Source: an uncultured Eubacteriales bacterium
GTDB lineage: Bacteria > Bacillota > Clostridia > Oscillospirales > Acutalibacteraceae
Assembly (NCBI GenBank): GCA_934446475.1
Contig: CAKSEH010000001.1
Coordinates: forward strand, 62,001 to 126,000
Reading direction: 5' to 3'
Length of the DNA: 64,000 nucleotides
Part shown: positions 1 to 9,254 of the stretch, one piece after another
How the letters are laid out: every line of letters begins with the position of its first letter
Numbering within the stretch: the stretch's first letter is position 1
Notes under the pieces: model-generated
What the model was told of the DNA's origin: nothing
Seen by the model: only the letters and a program-made list of their open reading frames with translations
The model's database searches: none
Position numbers and translations under genes: made by a program

Positions 1-1240
1 CAACCGTTGAACCGACCGGAAGATTTATAACATCTCCACGGGGAGTTACCGCAAAAACATCCTCCTGCGAAAGGTCCACTTTTATACTTCTTACAAGCTC
101 GGAAGCATCTCCCGAGGCTTCCTGAGAATCAAGTATCTCCCTTATCCACGCAAGACGCTGCTCCATTTTTTTATCGTTTGCGGTTATTCCCTCTTTATAT
201 TTCCAGTGTGCCGCTATACCGAGTTCTGCGGTACGATGCATTTCAAAAGTTCTTATCTGAATTTCGAAAGGAAGCCCCTCTCTGCTTATAACCGTTGTAT
301 GGAGCGACTGATACATATTCGGCTTAGGCGTGGATATATAGTCTTTAAACCTATTCGGTATGGGACGGAACATATCGTGCATTATACCGAGAATATTATA
401 ACAGTCTGCAACCGTATCGGTTATGACTCTTATTGCATAAATATCGTATATTTCATCAAAATTCTTGCCCTGAAGGTACATTTTACGGTAAATACCGTGA
501 ATGGATTTCACTCTGCCCTGAAATGCCATATTTATTCCCGGCATATCGTGCTCAAGACGCTTTTCTATACGCATTTTAATGTCGCTTAAAATACGTTCTC
601 TGTCGGGCTTTCTGATTTTTAAAAGCTCTTCTATATCAGCATAAGCTATCGGATCAAGATGCTTTATTGCAAGGTCCTCAAGTTCTTCCTTAACGGGTCT
701 GATACCGAGACGGTGCGCAATCGGGGCATATATTTCGAGAGTCTCGACGGATTTATCTCTTTGTTTTTGTTCGGGAACGGCGTCAAGAGTGCGCATATTA
801 TGAAGCCTGTCTGCAAGCTTTATAATAATGACTCTGATGTCCTTTCCCATCGCAATAAGCATTTTTCTCAGACTTTCGGCCTGCTGCTGCTCCTTTGTTG
901 TAAAAGAGAGTCTGCCTATCTTAGTGACACCGTCTACAAGAAGGCCCACTTCGCTGCCGAAAAGTTTTTCTATATCGGTCTGTGTGGTATCCGTATCTTC
1001 AACGACATCGTGAAGCAATGCGGCTGCTATAGAACAACTGTCCATACCGAGGGATATAACGATTTTTGCAACGTTATAAGGGTGAATATAATATTCCTCG
1101 TTAGTCCATCTCTTCTGACCCTCGTGCGCCTTCACGCAGAATTCATAAGCTTTTTTAATAAGCGGAACATCATATTCTCCGCCTTGAGCCTTCAGATAGT
1201 CAAGAAGGGACGCCATATCCCGTTTTTCCTGTGCGTTCAA
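1..1240 (-). CDS. relA: RelA/SpoT-type (p)ppGpp synthetase/hydrolase, 3' end cut by window
   Basis: Bifunctional stringent-response enzyme that makes and degrades (p)ppGpp in the cytoplasm. About 413 codons are visible. In order they show an HD hydrolase domain (HDVVEDT, then KLADRLHNMRTL), the synthetase domain (GRVKSIHGIYRKM, RFKDYI, NMYQSLHTTV, EIQIRT, AAHWKYKEG) and the beginning of the TGS domain (VFAVTPRGDVINLPVGS). The rest of TGS and any ACT domain lie beyond position 1. I start it at a TTG directly abutting the recJ stop, with GGGGTG six bases upstream; an ATG at 1216 is the alternative. It is the last visible gene of the yqeG-nfo-alkD-recJ-relA run, and its tight spacing to recJ suggests co-transcription. 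Confidence 0.93.
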   Translation of the reverse strand, partial: MNAQEKRDMASLLDYLKAQGGEYDVPLIKKAYEFCVKAHEGQKRWTNEEYYIHPYNVAKIVISLGMDSCSIAAALLHDVVEDTDTTQTDIEKLFGSEVGLLVDGVTKIGRLSFTTKEQQQAESLRKMLIAMGKDIRVIIIKLADRLHNMRTLDAVPEQKQRDKSVETLEIYAPIAHRLGIRPVKEELEDLAIKHLDPIAYADIEELLKIRKPDRERILSDIKMRIEKRLEHDMPGINMAFQGRVKSIHGIYRKMYLQGKNFDEIYDIYAIRVITDTVADCYNILGIMHDMFRPIPNRFKDYISTPKPNMYQSLHTTVISREGLPFEIQIRTFEMHRTAELGIAAHWKYKEGITANDKKMEQRLAWIREILDSQEASGDASELVRSIKVDLSQEDVFAVTPRGDVINLPVGSTV

Positions 1241-3250
1241 TTATTTCACCCCGTTTGCCAAAAGACTGTATGTAGGAGAATTCATAAGTTCGGTTTTAGC
1301 GCTCTTTACTACGGTTATCATGCCGTTTTCTTCCCTGATAAGGCCGAGTTCGCTCAGAGTTGTTATCGCAATCGAAGTTTTTGCAATACCTATGCTGTTT
1401 AAAAATTTATATTTGACCCGTTCCTCATTAGGCGACGAAACGGATATATATTTATAAATATCAGCCACCTGTTCTCTCGGCGGCAAGAGTTCATTTCTGT
1501 CAAAATTTGATTTATATGTTATAAAATCGTCAAAGCCGTAAAGCTGTTTAAACAACACTTCATCGTCGGTACCTGAGGGTCTTATCCCTCTTATCTGAAC
1601 CGAAAGAACATATTCGTCTTTATAAAAATTTGTATCAAGGTTCACCGCAAGGTCAAGAATATCGCCTACCGCAAAACAAAATGCATCAACACCTACTCCG
1701 AACAGCATTGCCTGAAAAGCGCCGCCGTTTTTTGAAAAGAGCAGTTTTAAATGCTTGCCTGCCCCTACGGGAGTTATTTTTTCAAGTTTTGTGCCTGTTA
1801 TGCCGAAAAGAGGCTGCGGATTGCCTGCGCCGAACGGTTCGAAAATCTTTATCGCCTCAACCATATCAACGCTCATTCCGGCGGGATTTATATTAAAATC
1901 AACATTAAGCTGCGGTATAGCGGGTTGAAGCTTTAAAGCATATTCGTTTATTGCATTGCGGAATTCAGCGATTTTTTCGATCTTTAAGGTCACACCCGCC
2001 GCAAGCTCGTGCCCGCCGAATACCTCAAGACAGTCCTTACAAGAATTAAGAGCATTATACAGATGAAAGCCTTTTATGCTCCTGCCGGAACCGTGCGCCG
2101 TATCTCCGGACACTGATATGACTACCGCAGGGCGGCCGTATCTTTCGCATATCCTCGATGCCACAATACCTATGGTGCCCGAATGCCAATCTTCACCGCA
2201 GACCACTATCACTCTATTGTGCATATATCCGTTCTTTTCTATCTGTTTTATTGCTTCGTCCGTAACCTCGTGTTCGGTTTTCTGGCGTTCGGTATTAAGG
2301 TCGTCTATTCTATTTGCGGCGGTAAGCGACCCACGCATATCCTCTGAGCAGAGCAACTCAAGCGCATCATTTGCATTTCCCATTCTGCCTGCTGCATTTA
2401 TTCTCGGAACTATACCGAAGGTTATTCTTCCGGCGTTTATGGTTTTCCTGTCTATACCCGCAACGCTGATTATGGACGAAATTCCTATTGAAGGCTTTGT
2501 TCTTATTTTTTTAATTCCTGCCTTAACTATGCATCTGTTTTCGTTAACAAGCGGCATAACATCGCCGAGAACAGCTATGCAAAGCAGATCTGCGTAATCA
2601 TACAGTATTTCCTCCGGTTCTTTTCCGAGCAAAACACACGCAAGCTTAAAAGCCACCTCGGCTCCGCATATCTCCTTAAATGAGGAAGGACAATCGCTCC
2701 TATGAGGATCTACAACCGCAATGGCATCGGGAAGTTTGGCCGGTGGAAGATGATGGTCTGTAACGACCGTGCATATGCCCTTAGTCTTTGCATAGTCAAT
2801 AACATCGGCGCAGGAAATACCGTTATCGACCGTTATTATCAACTTTACACCGTCGCTTGAAAGCTTATCCACCGCCTTCATATTCATACCGTAGCCTTCG
2901 TTTATACGGTCGGGTATATACGTTACAAAGTCAGCCTCAAGTGATTTAAGGCATTTATACATAACGGCTGTAGCTGTTACACCGTCACAGTCATAATCGC
3001 CGAAAACCGCTATTTTTTGTCTCTCTTTTATCGCCGCCCGCACTGCGTTTGCGGCATTTTCTATATCCTTAAGCTCTCTGGGATCCGAAAAGAGAGGCTC
3101 ATCCGAAAGCATAAGTTCAAGCTCTGACGGATCTGTAATGCCTCTTGAACAGGCTATAAGTGCTGAAAACGGGTCTATATCGCATTCTTCAGCTATGATC
3201 TTTGCGGCCTCTTTATCGGCTTTACCGACGACCCATTTTTTAAAAGGCAT
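1241..3250 (-). CDS. recJ: single-stranded-DNA exonuclease RecJ
   Basis: 5'-3' single-strand DNA exonuclease of recombination and repair. The DHH phosphoesterase core is clear: FGDYDCDGVTATAV near residue 84, VTDHHLPP near 165, GGHELAAG near 413 (DHHA1), followed by an OB-like region. At 669 aa it is longer than the E. coli protein and resembles Firmicutes RecJ, with a C-terminal extension of about 100 residues that reads like a winged helix (KYKFLNSIGIAKTSIA). AGGAGGG lies six bases before the ATG. It sits between an AlkD-like gene and relA, consistent with a repair-centred operon. Confidence 0.95.
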   Translation of the reverse strand: MPFKKWVVGKADKEAAKIIAEECDIDPFSALIACSRGITDPSELELMLSDEPLFSDPRELKDIENAANAVRAAIKERQKIAVFGDYDCDGVTATAVMYKCLKSLEADFVTYIPDRINEGYGMNMKAVDKLSSDGVKLIITVDNGISCADVIDYAKTKGICTVVTDHHLPPAKLPDAIAVVDPHRSDCPSSFKEICGAEVAFKLACVLLGKEPEEILYDYADLLCIAVLGDVMPLVNENRCIVKAGIKKIRTKPSIGISSIISVAGIDRKTINAGRITFGIVPRINAAGRMGNANDALELLCSEDMRGSLTAANRIDDLNTERQKTEHEVTDEAIKQIEKNGYMHNRVIVVCGEDWHSGTIGIVASRICERYGRPAVVISVSGDTAHGSGRSIKGFHLYNALNSCKDCLEVFGGHELAAGVTLKIEKIAEFRNAINEYALKLQPAIPQLNVDFNINPAGMSVDMVEAIKIFEPFGAGNPQPLFGITGTKLEKITPVGAGKHLKLLFSKNGGAFQAMLFGVGVDAFCFAVGDILDLAVNLDTNFYKDEYVLSVQIRGIRPSGTDDEVLFKQLYGFDDFITYKSNFDRNELLPPREQVADIYKYISVSSPNEERVKYKFLNSIGIAKTSIAITTLSELGLIREENGMITVVKSAKTELMNSPTYSLLANGVK

Positions 3251-3264
3251 ACATTTCCCTCCTA

Positions 3265-3942
3265 TTATCTGAATTTTTTTAAAAAAGATTTTTGTTCCGG
3301 TGTTATTCTCAGGCTGTCACACGCCTTTGATATTGTTTTTCTGTGCGTCCACCCATCAAGGCGGTGCTCGGTGATATAAGGCAAAGTGCTTTCGTACTGC
3401 TTACACAAAGCAGTTGCAAAATACCACGCCTGCATCATTTTTACATAATACTCATCGCTCTTTATTTTTGCAACTCTTTTTAAATACTCAGGCTTAAAAC
3501 TATCGCCCAGATAATGCTTCATAAGCATTTCTATACCGTATCTTACGGTGTAAGTACATCCCGAATCTATCCACTTTGAAATATAGGGAAGAAGTTTATC
3601 CTTATTTCGGGCAAAGACAGGAGGTGAAAAGCAATCGCAGGTCTGCCAATTATCAACATATTTTAAAAACTCATCTGTTTTTTCGGCAGCCGTATCAAAA
3701 TCCTTAATGCGCTCGATTATAAATCCGTGGAGATTATTTTCCTCAAGATATTTATGCGAAAGACTTTCGGTAAACTCGATCGCCTTTTTTATATCAATAT
3801 TTTTTGCATACCCTCTTAAAACCGGTATTCTTATTCCTATCGAATCGGAAATACCCGGAATGAGCCTTATATTAAACTCTCTGTACCGAGGGTCAGCCAT
3901 ACAAAGCAAATCGTTTCTTATTTCATCAAAAGAGGCTTTCAT
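3265..3942 (-). CDS. AlkD-like DNA alkylation repair protein
   Basis: 225 aa, all-alpha, matching the DNA alkylation repair (AlkD/HEAT-like) family: the N-terminal signature GIRIPVLRGYAK, the central DNWQTCDCFSPPV and KHYLGDSF segments, and YYVKMMQAWYFA in the C-terminal half. Family members excise N3- or N7-alkylated bases by trapping flipped-out lesions. Some homologues of this subfamily have no demonstrated glycosylase activity, so the substrate is open. The first 17 bp overlap the end of the endonuclease IV-like gene, so the two are probably translationally coupled. No strong Shine-Dalgarno is visible. Confidence 0.85.
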   Translation of the reverse strand: MKASFDEIRNDLLCMADPRYREFNIRLIPGISDSIGIRIPVLRGYAKNIDIKKAIEFTESLSHKYLEENNLHGFIIERIKDFDTAAEKTDEFLKYVDNWQTCDCFSPPVFARNKDKLLPYISKWIDSGCTYTVRYGIEMLMKHYLGDSFKPEYLKRVAKIKSDEYYVKMMQAWYFATALCKQYESTLPYITEHRLDGWTHRKTISKACDSLRITPEQKSFLKKFR

Positions 3943-4777
3943 AGTAATTTTTCATAGTTCTCGCATCCTCGGTTTGTGTTCCGGCGGATTCGCAAATAAA
4001 TACCGGGCTTAAAGATTTTTTTGCCGTAAGCTCCATAACGGGTTCAAAATCGGGACCGTATACCGTATCCTCAAATGTAAGGTGGCGTTTCTCTCCGCCG
4101 GTGGTATATTCGATTTTTGAAAAATGCGAATGGAAAATCTTAAGTCGCTCTATACCGAGTTCGTTTTCTATTGTATCGAAAACCTCTTTGTAGTCTTCAA
4201 AAGACTTGAATCTGCCCATATCCCTTGCGTTTAAATGGCCGAAATCTATACACGGAATGAGCCTTTCATCAAGTTTACAAAGCTCCGTGACCTCTCCGAG
4301 CGTTCCGAGCTGATTTACCTTGCCCATAGTTTCCGGGCATATATGAATATCCGAAAGACCCTCACCGTCAAGAGCGGATATTGCTTTTTTCATAGTATCA
4401 ACTGCGAGCTGCAAAGCCTCCTGCCTTGAGATTTTTCCGCAGGAGCCCGTATGAATGACTATTCTGTTGCCGCCCATCGCCTTTACCGCTCTTGCACTTT
4501 GCAGAATATAATTAACCGAATTAAGGCGTTTTTCTTCCTCAACAGACGACATCGAAATATAATAAGGAGCGTGAAGAGACAGTGCTATTTTGCTTTCCTT
4601 TGCAAGTTTTCCGAGCTCTGCCGCCTTATCAAGGCCGATATTCACGCCTCTTCCGCACTGATACTCAAAAGCATTAAGTCCTGCTTTAACAAGATATTGC
4701 GGCACATCAAGGCTCGATTTGTAACCTTCTTTTTTAAAGCTTTCTGCTGTTCCCGCAGGTCCGAAAAGTGCGCTCAT
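3926..4777 (-). CDS. nfo: endonuclease IV-family TIM-barrel protein
   Basis: 283 aa TIM barrel of the AP-endonuclease IV/xylose isomerase-like superfamily. Probable metal-ligand segments are visible: VIHTGS, ICPETMGK, CIDFGHLN, IFHSHFSK and VFICESAG. These correspond in order to the His/Glu/Asp/His positions of Nfo but are divergent, for example FHSHFSK where classical Nfo has HLNDSK. Expected role: incision at abasic sites, which fits its coupling to a glycosylase-family gene downstream. It overlaps yqeG by an ATGA. The family is secure; true AP-endonuclease activity is inferred. Confidence 0.82.
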   Translation of the reverse strand: MSALFGPAGTAESFKKEGYKSSLDVPQYLVKAGLNAFEYQCGRGVNIGLDKAAELGKLAKESKIALSLHAPYYISMSSVEEEKRLNSVNYILQSARAVKAMGGNRIVIHTGSCGKISRQEALQLAVDTMKKAISALDGEGLSDIHICPETMGKVNQLGTLGEVTELCKLDERLIPCIDFGHLNARDMGRFKSFEDYKEVFDTIENELGIERLKIFHSHFSKIEYTTGGEKRHLTFEDTVYGPDFEPVMELTAKKSLSPVFICESAGTQTEDARTMKNYYESLF

Positions 4778-5274
4778 ATTTCTTCGTCCTTTATTTTGTG
4801 TATTTTAAATACCGCTTTTTCAAGTTTTCTTTTTATGCGAAATCCGAGTTTATCTTCAAGCTTTATAGGAGTAAGCAGAATGGTTTTTACACCTGCCATA
4901 TTACCTCCGAGCACATCGGTAAAAATCTGGTCGCCTACCACCGCAGTGTTTTCTGCACTGACATTAAGCTTTGAAAGACATTTTGAAAAGCCGCTCGGCA
5001 GCGGCTTAAGTCCCGAGCTTACATAATCAAGACCTATTTTATCGGCTATAGGCTTGACGAAACGCTCCTTTGAGTTAGAAAGCACCAAAAGCCTTATGCC
5101 GTTTTTTTGCATACTGTCTATCCATTCAATGAGACCATCGGTCAAAACCTCGCCGTGATGCGTTGAAAGTGTGTTATCAACATCTAAAAGAAGTGCAGAG
5201 ACTCCTAATCTCTTAAGAAGCTTTATATTTATATCTGTTATTCTTTTCAGCTTAACATCAGGCTTTAACAGCAT
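4774..5274 (-). CDS. yqeG: YqeG-family HAD phosphatase
   Basis: 166 aa cytoplasmic HAD-superfamily (IIIA) hydrolase of the YqeG type. Motif I is LLLDVDNTLSTHHGE (nucleophile and acid/base Asp), motif II is LLVLSNSKE, and motif IV is AVVGDQIFTDVLGGN. Length fits the family. Biological substrate is unknown; YqeG homologues often sit near ribosome-assembly or shikimate genes. GGGAGA six bases before the ATG serves as RBS. It lies just beyond the rpsU terminator and is the first gene of the repair/relA run. No separate good promoter was found, so it may depend on read-through from rpsU. Confidence 0.92.
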   Translation of the reverse strand: MLLKPDVKLKRITDINIKLLKRLGVSALLLDVDNTLSTHHGEVLTDGLIEWIDSMQKNGIRLLVLSNSKERFVKPIADKIGLDYVSSGLKPLPSGFSKCLSKLNVSAENTAVVGDQIFTDVLGGNMAGVKTILLTPIKLEDKLGFRIKRKLEKAVFKIHKIKDEEI

Positions 5275-5304
5275 ATATTATCTCCCGAAACATTCCAAAT
5301 TAAG

Positions 5305-5335
5305 ACAAAAAGGCGGTTGCAAAACAACCGCCTTT
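5305..5335 (-). terminator. rpsU intrinsic terminator
   Basis: An 11-bp perfect stem (arms 5309-5319 and 5325-5335, AAAGGCGGTTG) with a 5-nt loop, followed on the minus strand by a T-rich tract. It lies 28 bp beyond the rpsU stop. Confidence 0.85.
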
Positions 5336-5362
5336 AATGCGTTTTAATTAAAATACCGCAAA

Positions 5363-5539
5363 TTAGCGGAACTTTCTCTTGCGAGCAGCTTCCGACTTCT
5401 TTTTGCGTTTTACAGAGGGCTTTTCATAGTGCTCTCTCTTACGAACCTCCTGAATAACGCCGTCCTTAGCGGTTTGCCTTTTAAAGCGGCGAAGTGCGTT
5501 ATCAAGCGATTCATTTTCTTTAACTCTGATCTGACTCAT
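5363..5539 (-). CDS. rpsU: 30S ribosomal protein S21
   Basis: 58 aa, basic, with the S21 pattern IRVKENESLDNALRRFKRQ and a Lys/Arg-rich tail. It belongs to the 30S platform and helps mRNA binding during initiation. I chose the second of two adjacent ATGs because GGAGGGAGG sits seven bases upstream. A longer frame starting at 5587 is excluded, since it begins at about the inferred transcription start of the promoter at 5589-5618. It forms a short transcription unit with its own promoter and terminator. Confidence 0.96.
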   Translation of the reverse strand: MSQIRVKENESLDNALRRFKRQTAKDGVIQEVRKREHYEKPSVKRKKKSEAARKRKFR

Positions 5540-5588
5540 CATATTCCCTCCCTCCGCAAAATTGCAGGGGTCTTTACTAACAAACAAT

Positions 5589-5618
5589 ATTATACTATAA
5601 ACAGACAGGTTATGTCAA
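5589..5618 (-). promoter_or_regulatory. sigma-A-type promoter of rpsU
   Basis: Minus-strand TTGACA (5613-5618) and TATAAT (5589-5594) with an 18-bp spacer. Predicted start is near 5582, leaving a leader of about 40 nt before rpsU. Confidence 0.85.
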
Positions 5619-5632
5619 GAAGCAGTTTTTTC

Positions 5633-6172
5633 TTATTTAAAGAAAAGCGGCAATTTTTCAAGAAAAATTATATCTTTTCTGTCTGCCGCATCGCCCTCTG
5701 CGAGAAAAGCGCAGGAAGCAGCCTCTGTTGCACCCGCCTCGTCCACAAGCTTTCTCACTGCCTTAAGGGACTCGCCCGTGCTTATAACATCGTCAACAAT
5801 AAGGACCTTTTTGCCCTTCATCATATTCACTTCTGTTTCGCCGAGATAAAGATGCTGCTCGTGTTGGGTCGTTATCGAAGTTTCGCTTACATCAAGAGGA
5901 TTGCGCATATAAACCTTTATACCCTTACGGGCAACTATATAAGGCTTGCCCGACTGTCTTGCCATTTCATATGCTATCGGAATGGATTTTGCTTCCGGCG
6001 TAAGAATAAGGTCAAAATCGGGAACTTTTTTGAGCAGCTCCTTTGAGCCCTGAACCGTAAGTTCAACATCTCCGAAGATTATAAAAGCTGCTATATCAAG
6101 GCTTTCGCTTACGCTGAACTTTTCAAGTTTTCTTTCAAGTCCCGCTATTTTCATCGTGTAAAATTCTGACAT
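5633..6172 (-). CDS. phosphoribosyltransferase, adenine PRT-like
   Basis: 179 aa type I phosphoribosyltransferase with the PRPP-binding loop VLIVDDVISTGES near residues 124-136 and a flexible-loop region rich in Arg/Lys (ARKGIKVYMRNP). Similar proteins are annotated as adenine or xanthine phosphoribosyltransferases. The hood region does not let me fix the base specificity, so purine salvage is the safe reading. It follows the HIT gene by about 20 bp and is probably the last gene of the alaS-HIT-PRT transcription unit. Confidence 0.85.
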   Translation of the reverse strand: MSEFYTMKIAGLERKLEKFSVSESLDIAAFIIFGDVELTVQGSKELLKKVPDFDLILTPEAKSIPIAYEMARQSGKPYIVARKGIKVYMRNPLDVSETSITTQHEQHLYLGETEVNMMKGKKVLIVDDVISTGESLKAVRKLVDEAGATEAASCAFLAEGDAADRKDIIFLEKLPLFFK

Positions 6173-6193
6173 TTTAATTACCCCTTTAATATT

Positions 6194-6535
6194 TCAGCCC
6201 GGAGGCCACTGAAGATATCTGCGTGCAAGCAAATGGAAATGAAGGTGTCCCACTGTTTGCCCTCCGTCTCTTCCGCAATTTGAGACCACTCTGAATCCGT
6301 TTTCAAGGTTTTCCTCTTTTGCCGTCCTTGCTATTGCTTCATATATCTTAGCGACATATATACTGTTTTCCTCCGTTATATCGGCAGGAGAAGCTATATG
6401 TTTTTTAGGAACAAAGACCGCATGTAACGGTGCCTGCGGAGAAATATCCGCAAAGGCATAAACATATTCGTCCTCATAGATTTTTTTGCTCGGTATTTCA
6501 CCTGAAATTATTTTACAAAACAGACAATCTTCCAT
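6194..6535 (-). CDS. HIT-family (histidine triad) nucleotide-binding protein
   Basis: 113 aa with the full-length HINT pattern: CLFCKIISGEIPSKKIYEDE at the N terminus (Cys pair typical of bacterial HINT), then the histidine triad GHLHFHLLARR near the C terminus. HINT proteins hydrolyse nucleoside phosphoramidates, including aminoacyl-adenylates. Placement 15 bp downstream of alaS is therefore suggestive of clean-up of alanyl-AMP, which is inference. AAGGCAGG provides the RBS. Confidence 0.93.
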   Translation of the reverse strand: MEDCLFCKIISGEIPSKKIYEDEYVYAFADISPQAPLHAVFVPKKHIASPADITEENSIYVAKIYEAIARTAKEENLENGFRVVSNCGRDGGQTVGHLHFHLLARRYLQWPPG

Positions 6536-6549
6536 TTTTATTACCTGCC

Positions 6550-9171
6550 TTACTTTATCATTTCGGCAATTGCATCCGCCGCCGAATCAAGGGCTTTATC
6601 TATCATAGCGGCATCTTTACCGCCCGCCATTGCACTGTCCGGTTTACCGCCGCCGTTGCCGCCGGTAACCTGAGCTACTGCCTTAACGAGCTTTCCTGCG
6701 TTTGCGCCCTTTTTAACGGCATCTTTGCCGCAGGCTGCGCAAAATGTGATTTTTTCGCCGTTTAAGGCGGCAAGAACGACTGCCATACCGTCATTTTTAC
6801 TCTTTATATCATCGAGCAGGCGTCTGAGCTCGTCCGGCGAAGTGCCGTCAAGTCTTGCAGTTGCAACCTTTATACCGGAAACTTCAACTGCATTATCAGC
6901 GATGTTTCCGAGCTTTCCTGCCGCAAGCTTTGATTCAAGAGCCTCTATTTTTCTTTCGGCGTCTTTAAGCTGCGCAGTTACCGCCTGTGCTTTCACGGCA
7001 ATATCGTCTATATTTCCGCATTTAAGAGCTTTAGCTGCATCGGCTGCTATTTCTCTGTATTTATCGGCAAGGGCGAGGAAGTTATTACCCGTTACCGCCT
7101 GAATTCTTCGAACTCCGGCAGCTATACCCGATTCGCTGATTATTCGGAAAAGACCTATTTTGCCCGTATTATCAACGTGGGTACCTCCGCAGAATTCGAC
7201 CGACATATCGCCGGCAGAAACCACTCTTACCCTATCGCCGTATTTTTCACCGAAAAGTGCCATTGCTCCGAGTTTTTTAGCCTCTTCAATAGGCATCTCA
7301 CGGCTGTCAACCGCAAGCGCCGACATAATTTCGTTATTAACAAGTTCTTCAACTCCGGTAAGTTCATCCGAAGACAGAGCCGAAAAATGTGTAAAGTCAA
7401 ATCTTACTTCTTTTTCATTGACAAGCTGACCTGCCTGCTCAACGTGATTTCCGAGCACCTTCCTGAGCGCAGCCTGAAGGAGGTGAGCCGCAGTATGATT
7501 GCGGCGGATACTGTTTCTTCTTTCGGTATCGACGCTTGCCTTTACCTTATCGCCGACGGATATTTTGCCGTTTACCGAGGCAATATGCATAAATACTCCG
7601 CCGTGTGTTTTCTTGGTATCGGTTACGGTAACTTTTGCGCCGTCTGAAGATATTACGCCCGTATCGCCTACCTGACCGCCGCCTTCTCCGTAAAAAACGG
7701 TCCTGTCAAGAACTATAACCGCATTATCGGTGTTTTCTACGGATTTAATATGCTCATTGCCGCAAACTATATCAATAACCGCAGCATCGCATTCTTCAAA
7801 CTCATAGCCGAGGAATTCCGTCGGTTTTATACTGTCAAATCCGATACCGTCGCTGCTCCAGCTTTCGGCGTCCGCAGCCTTTCTTGAAGAACGGGCAAGC
7901 TCACGCTGTTTTTGCATAAGTTCGTCAAAGCCCTTTTCGTCAAGCGACATATTATGCTCTGAAAGTATATCTTTTGTAAGATCAAGCGGGAAACCGTATG
8001 TATCGTAAAGCCTGAAAGCGTCCTCACCCGAAAGTGTTCCGCCCTTAGCTATAAGCTCGTTTAAAATACCGAGACCCTGATCTATGGTCTTTGAAAATCC
8101 GGCTTCCTCGTTTGCAATAACCTTTTTAATAAGCTCTTCTTTTTCAACAAGTTCGGGATAAGCGTCCTTATTTTCCGCAATCACGGCGTCACACATTTCT
8201 TCAAGGAACGGCCTGTTGATACCGATAAGTTTTCCGTGTCTTGCGGCACGCCTTATAAGGCGGCGGAGCACATATCCTCTGCCCTCGTTTGACGGGATAA
8301 TACCGTCGCTTATCATAAAGGTTGAAGCCCTTGCGTGGTCGGTTATCGCCCTTATTGATATATCGGTGTTTTTATCCTTACCGTAAACGGCGCCCGATAT
8401 TTCGCACACTTTATTAAGTATATTTTTTACGGTATCGACCTCAAACATATTGTCAACGCCCTGCATAACGCACGCCAAACGTTCAAGTCCCATACCCGTA
8501 TCTATATTCTTATGGGCAAGCTCGGTATAAGTGCCGTCCCCCATATTGTTGAACTGCGAGAAAACGTTGTTCCATATTTCCATATATCTGTCACAGTCGC
8601 ATCCGGGCTTACAATCGGGAGAACCGCAGCCGTATTTTTCGCCACGGTCAAAATATATCTCGCTGCACGGACCGCACGGACCTGTTCCGTGCTCCCAGAA
8701 GTTGTCTTCTTTACCGAGCCTTACTATATGCTCCTCGGGCACTCCGATGACATCTCTCCATATCGCATAAGCCTCATCATCTTCCTCGTACACTGACGGC
8801 CAAAGAAGTTCCTTCGGGATTTCGAGAACCTCCGTTAAAAACTCCCAAGCCCACGGAATAGCTTCATTTTTGAAATAATCGCCGAACGAAAAATTTCCGA
8901 GCATTTCGAAATATGTACCGTGACGGGCAGTATGTCCCACACGTTCAAGGTCTGGCGTTCTTATACACTTCTGACAGGTAGTAACTCTGTTTCTCGGCGG
9001 AGTCACTTCACCGGTAAAATATTTCTTCATCGGCGCCATGCCGGAATTTATCAGCAAAAGCGATTTATCGTTATCGGGCACGAGAGAAAAACTCTTCAGC
9101 CGCAGGTGACCTTTTGATTCAAAAAAAGAAAGATATTTTTCTCTAAGGTCATTAAGAGAGGTCCATTTCAT
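6550..9171 (-). CDS. alaS: alanyl-tRNA synthetase
   Basis: Class II synthetase that charges tRNA-Ala and edits mischarged Ser/Gly. From the chosen ATG it is 873 aa. Visible parts are the class II catalytic domain (PMKKYFTGEVTPP, EMLGNFSFGDYFK), the tRNA-recognition helices, the editing domain with zinc ligands (RNHTAAHLL and CGGTHVDNTG), a coiled-coil linker and the C-Ala domain rich in Gly (QVTGGNGGGKPDSAMAGG). I start at 9171 (protein begins MKWTSLNDLREK) rather than at an upstream in-frame codon at 9210, because the promoter predicts a transcription start near 9219. No T-box element is present in the leader. Confidence 0.97.
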   Translation of the reverse strand: MKWTSLNDLREKYLSFFESKGHLRLKSFSLVPDNDKSLLLINSGMAPMKKYFTGEVTPPRNRVTTCQKCIRTPDLERVGHTARHGTYFEMLGNFSFGDYFKNEAIPWAWEFLTEVLEIPKELLWPSVYEEDDEAYAIWRDVIGVPEEHIVRLGKEDNFWEHGTGPCGPCSEIYFDRGEKYGCGSPDCKPGCDCDRYMEIWNNVFSQFNNMGDGTYTELAHKNIDTGMGLERLACVMQGVDNMFEVDTVKNILNKVCEISGAVYGKDKNTDISIRAITDHARASTFMISDGIIPSNEGRGYVLRRLIRRAARHGKLIGINRPFLEEMCDAVIAENKDAYPELVEKEELIKKVIANEEAGFSKTIDQGLGILNELIAKGGTLSGEDAFRLYDTYGFPLDLTKDILSEHNMSLDEKGFDELMQKQRELARSSRKAADAESWSSDGIGFDSIKPTEFLGYEFEECDAAVIDIVCGNEHIKSVENTDNAVIVLDRTVFYGEGGGQVGDTGVISSDGAKVTVTDTKKTHGGVFMHIASVNGKISVGDKVKASVDTERRNSIRRNHTAAHLLQAALRKVLGNHVEQAGQLVNEKEVRFDFTHFSALSSDELTGVEELVNNEIMSALAVDSREMPIEEAKKLGAMALFGEKYGDRVRVVSAGDMSVEFCGGTHVDNTGKIGLFRIISESGIAAGVRRIQAVTGNNFLALADKYREIAADAAKALKCGNIDDIAVKAQAVTAQLKDAERKIEALESKLAAGKLGNIADNAVEVSGIKVATARLDGTSPDELRRLLDDIKSKNDGMAVVLAALNGEKITFCAACGKDAVKKGANAGKLVKAVAQVTGGNGGGKPDSAMAGGKDAAMIDKALDSAADAIAEMIK

Positions 9172-9225
9172 CAGCAGATAACACTCCAAATCAAATAATA
9201 GCCCAAACAAGGCTCAATTACAGTA

Positions 9226-9254
9226 ATTATATACCTTAAAACAGGTATTGTCAA
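9226..9254 (-). promoter_or_regulatory. consensus sigma-A promoter of alaS-HIT-PRT
   Basis: Exact TTGACA (9249-9254) and TATAAT (9226-9231) on the minus strand with a 17-bp spacer. Predicted start is near 9219, about 48 nt before the alaS ATG. Confidence 0.92.

Noticed and set aside
659..1402. Long plus-strand open frame (247 codons) opposite relA and recJ
   Set aside because: It is antisense to strong relA/recJ homology, has no RBS, and its residue composition (many Cys, Phe, Ile) is that of a frame shadow. The same applies to other long opposite-strand frames, for example 26509-27153 opposite PFOR and 62947-63615 opposite the beta-helix gene.
9200..9254. T-box leader for alaS
   Set aside because: The transcript start lies only about 48 nt from the ATG, and no T-box sequence is present.
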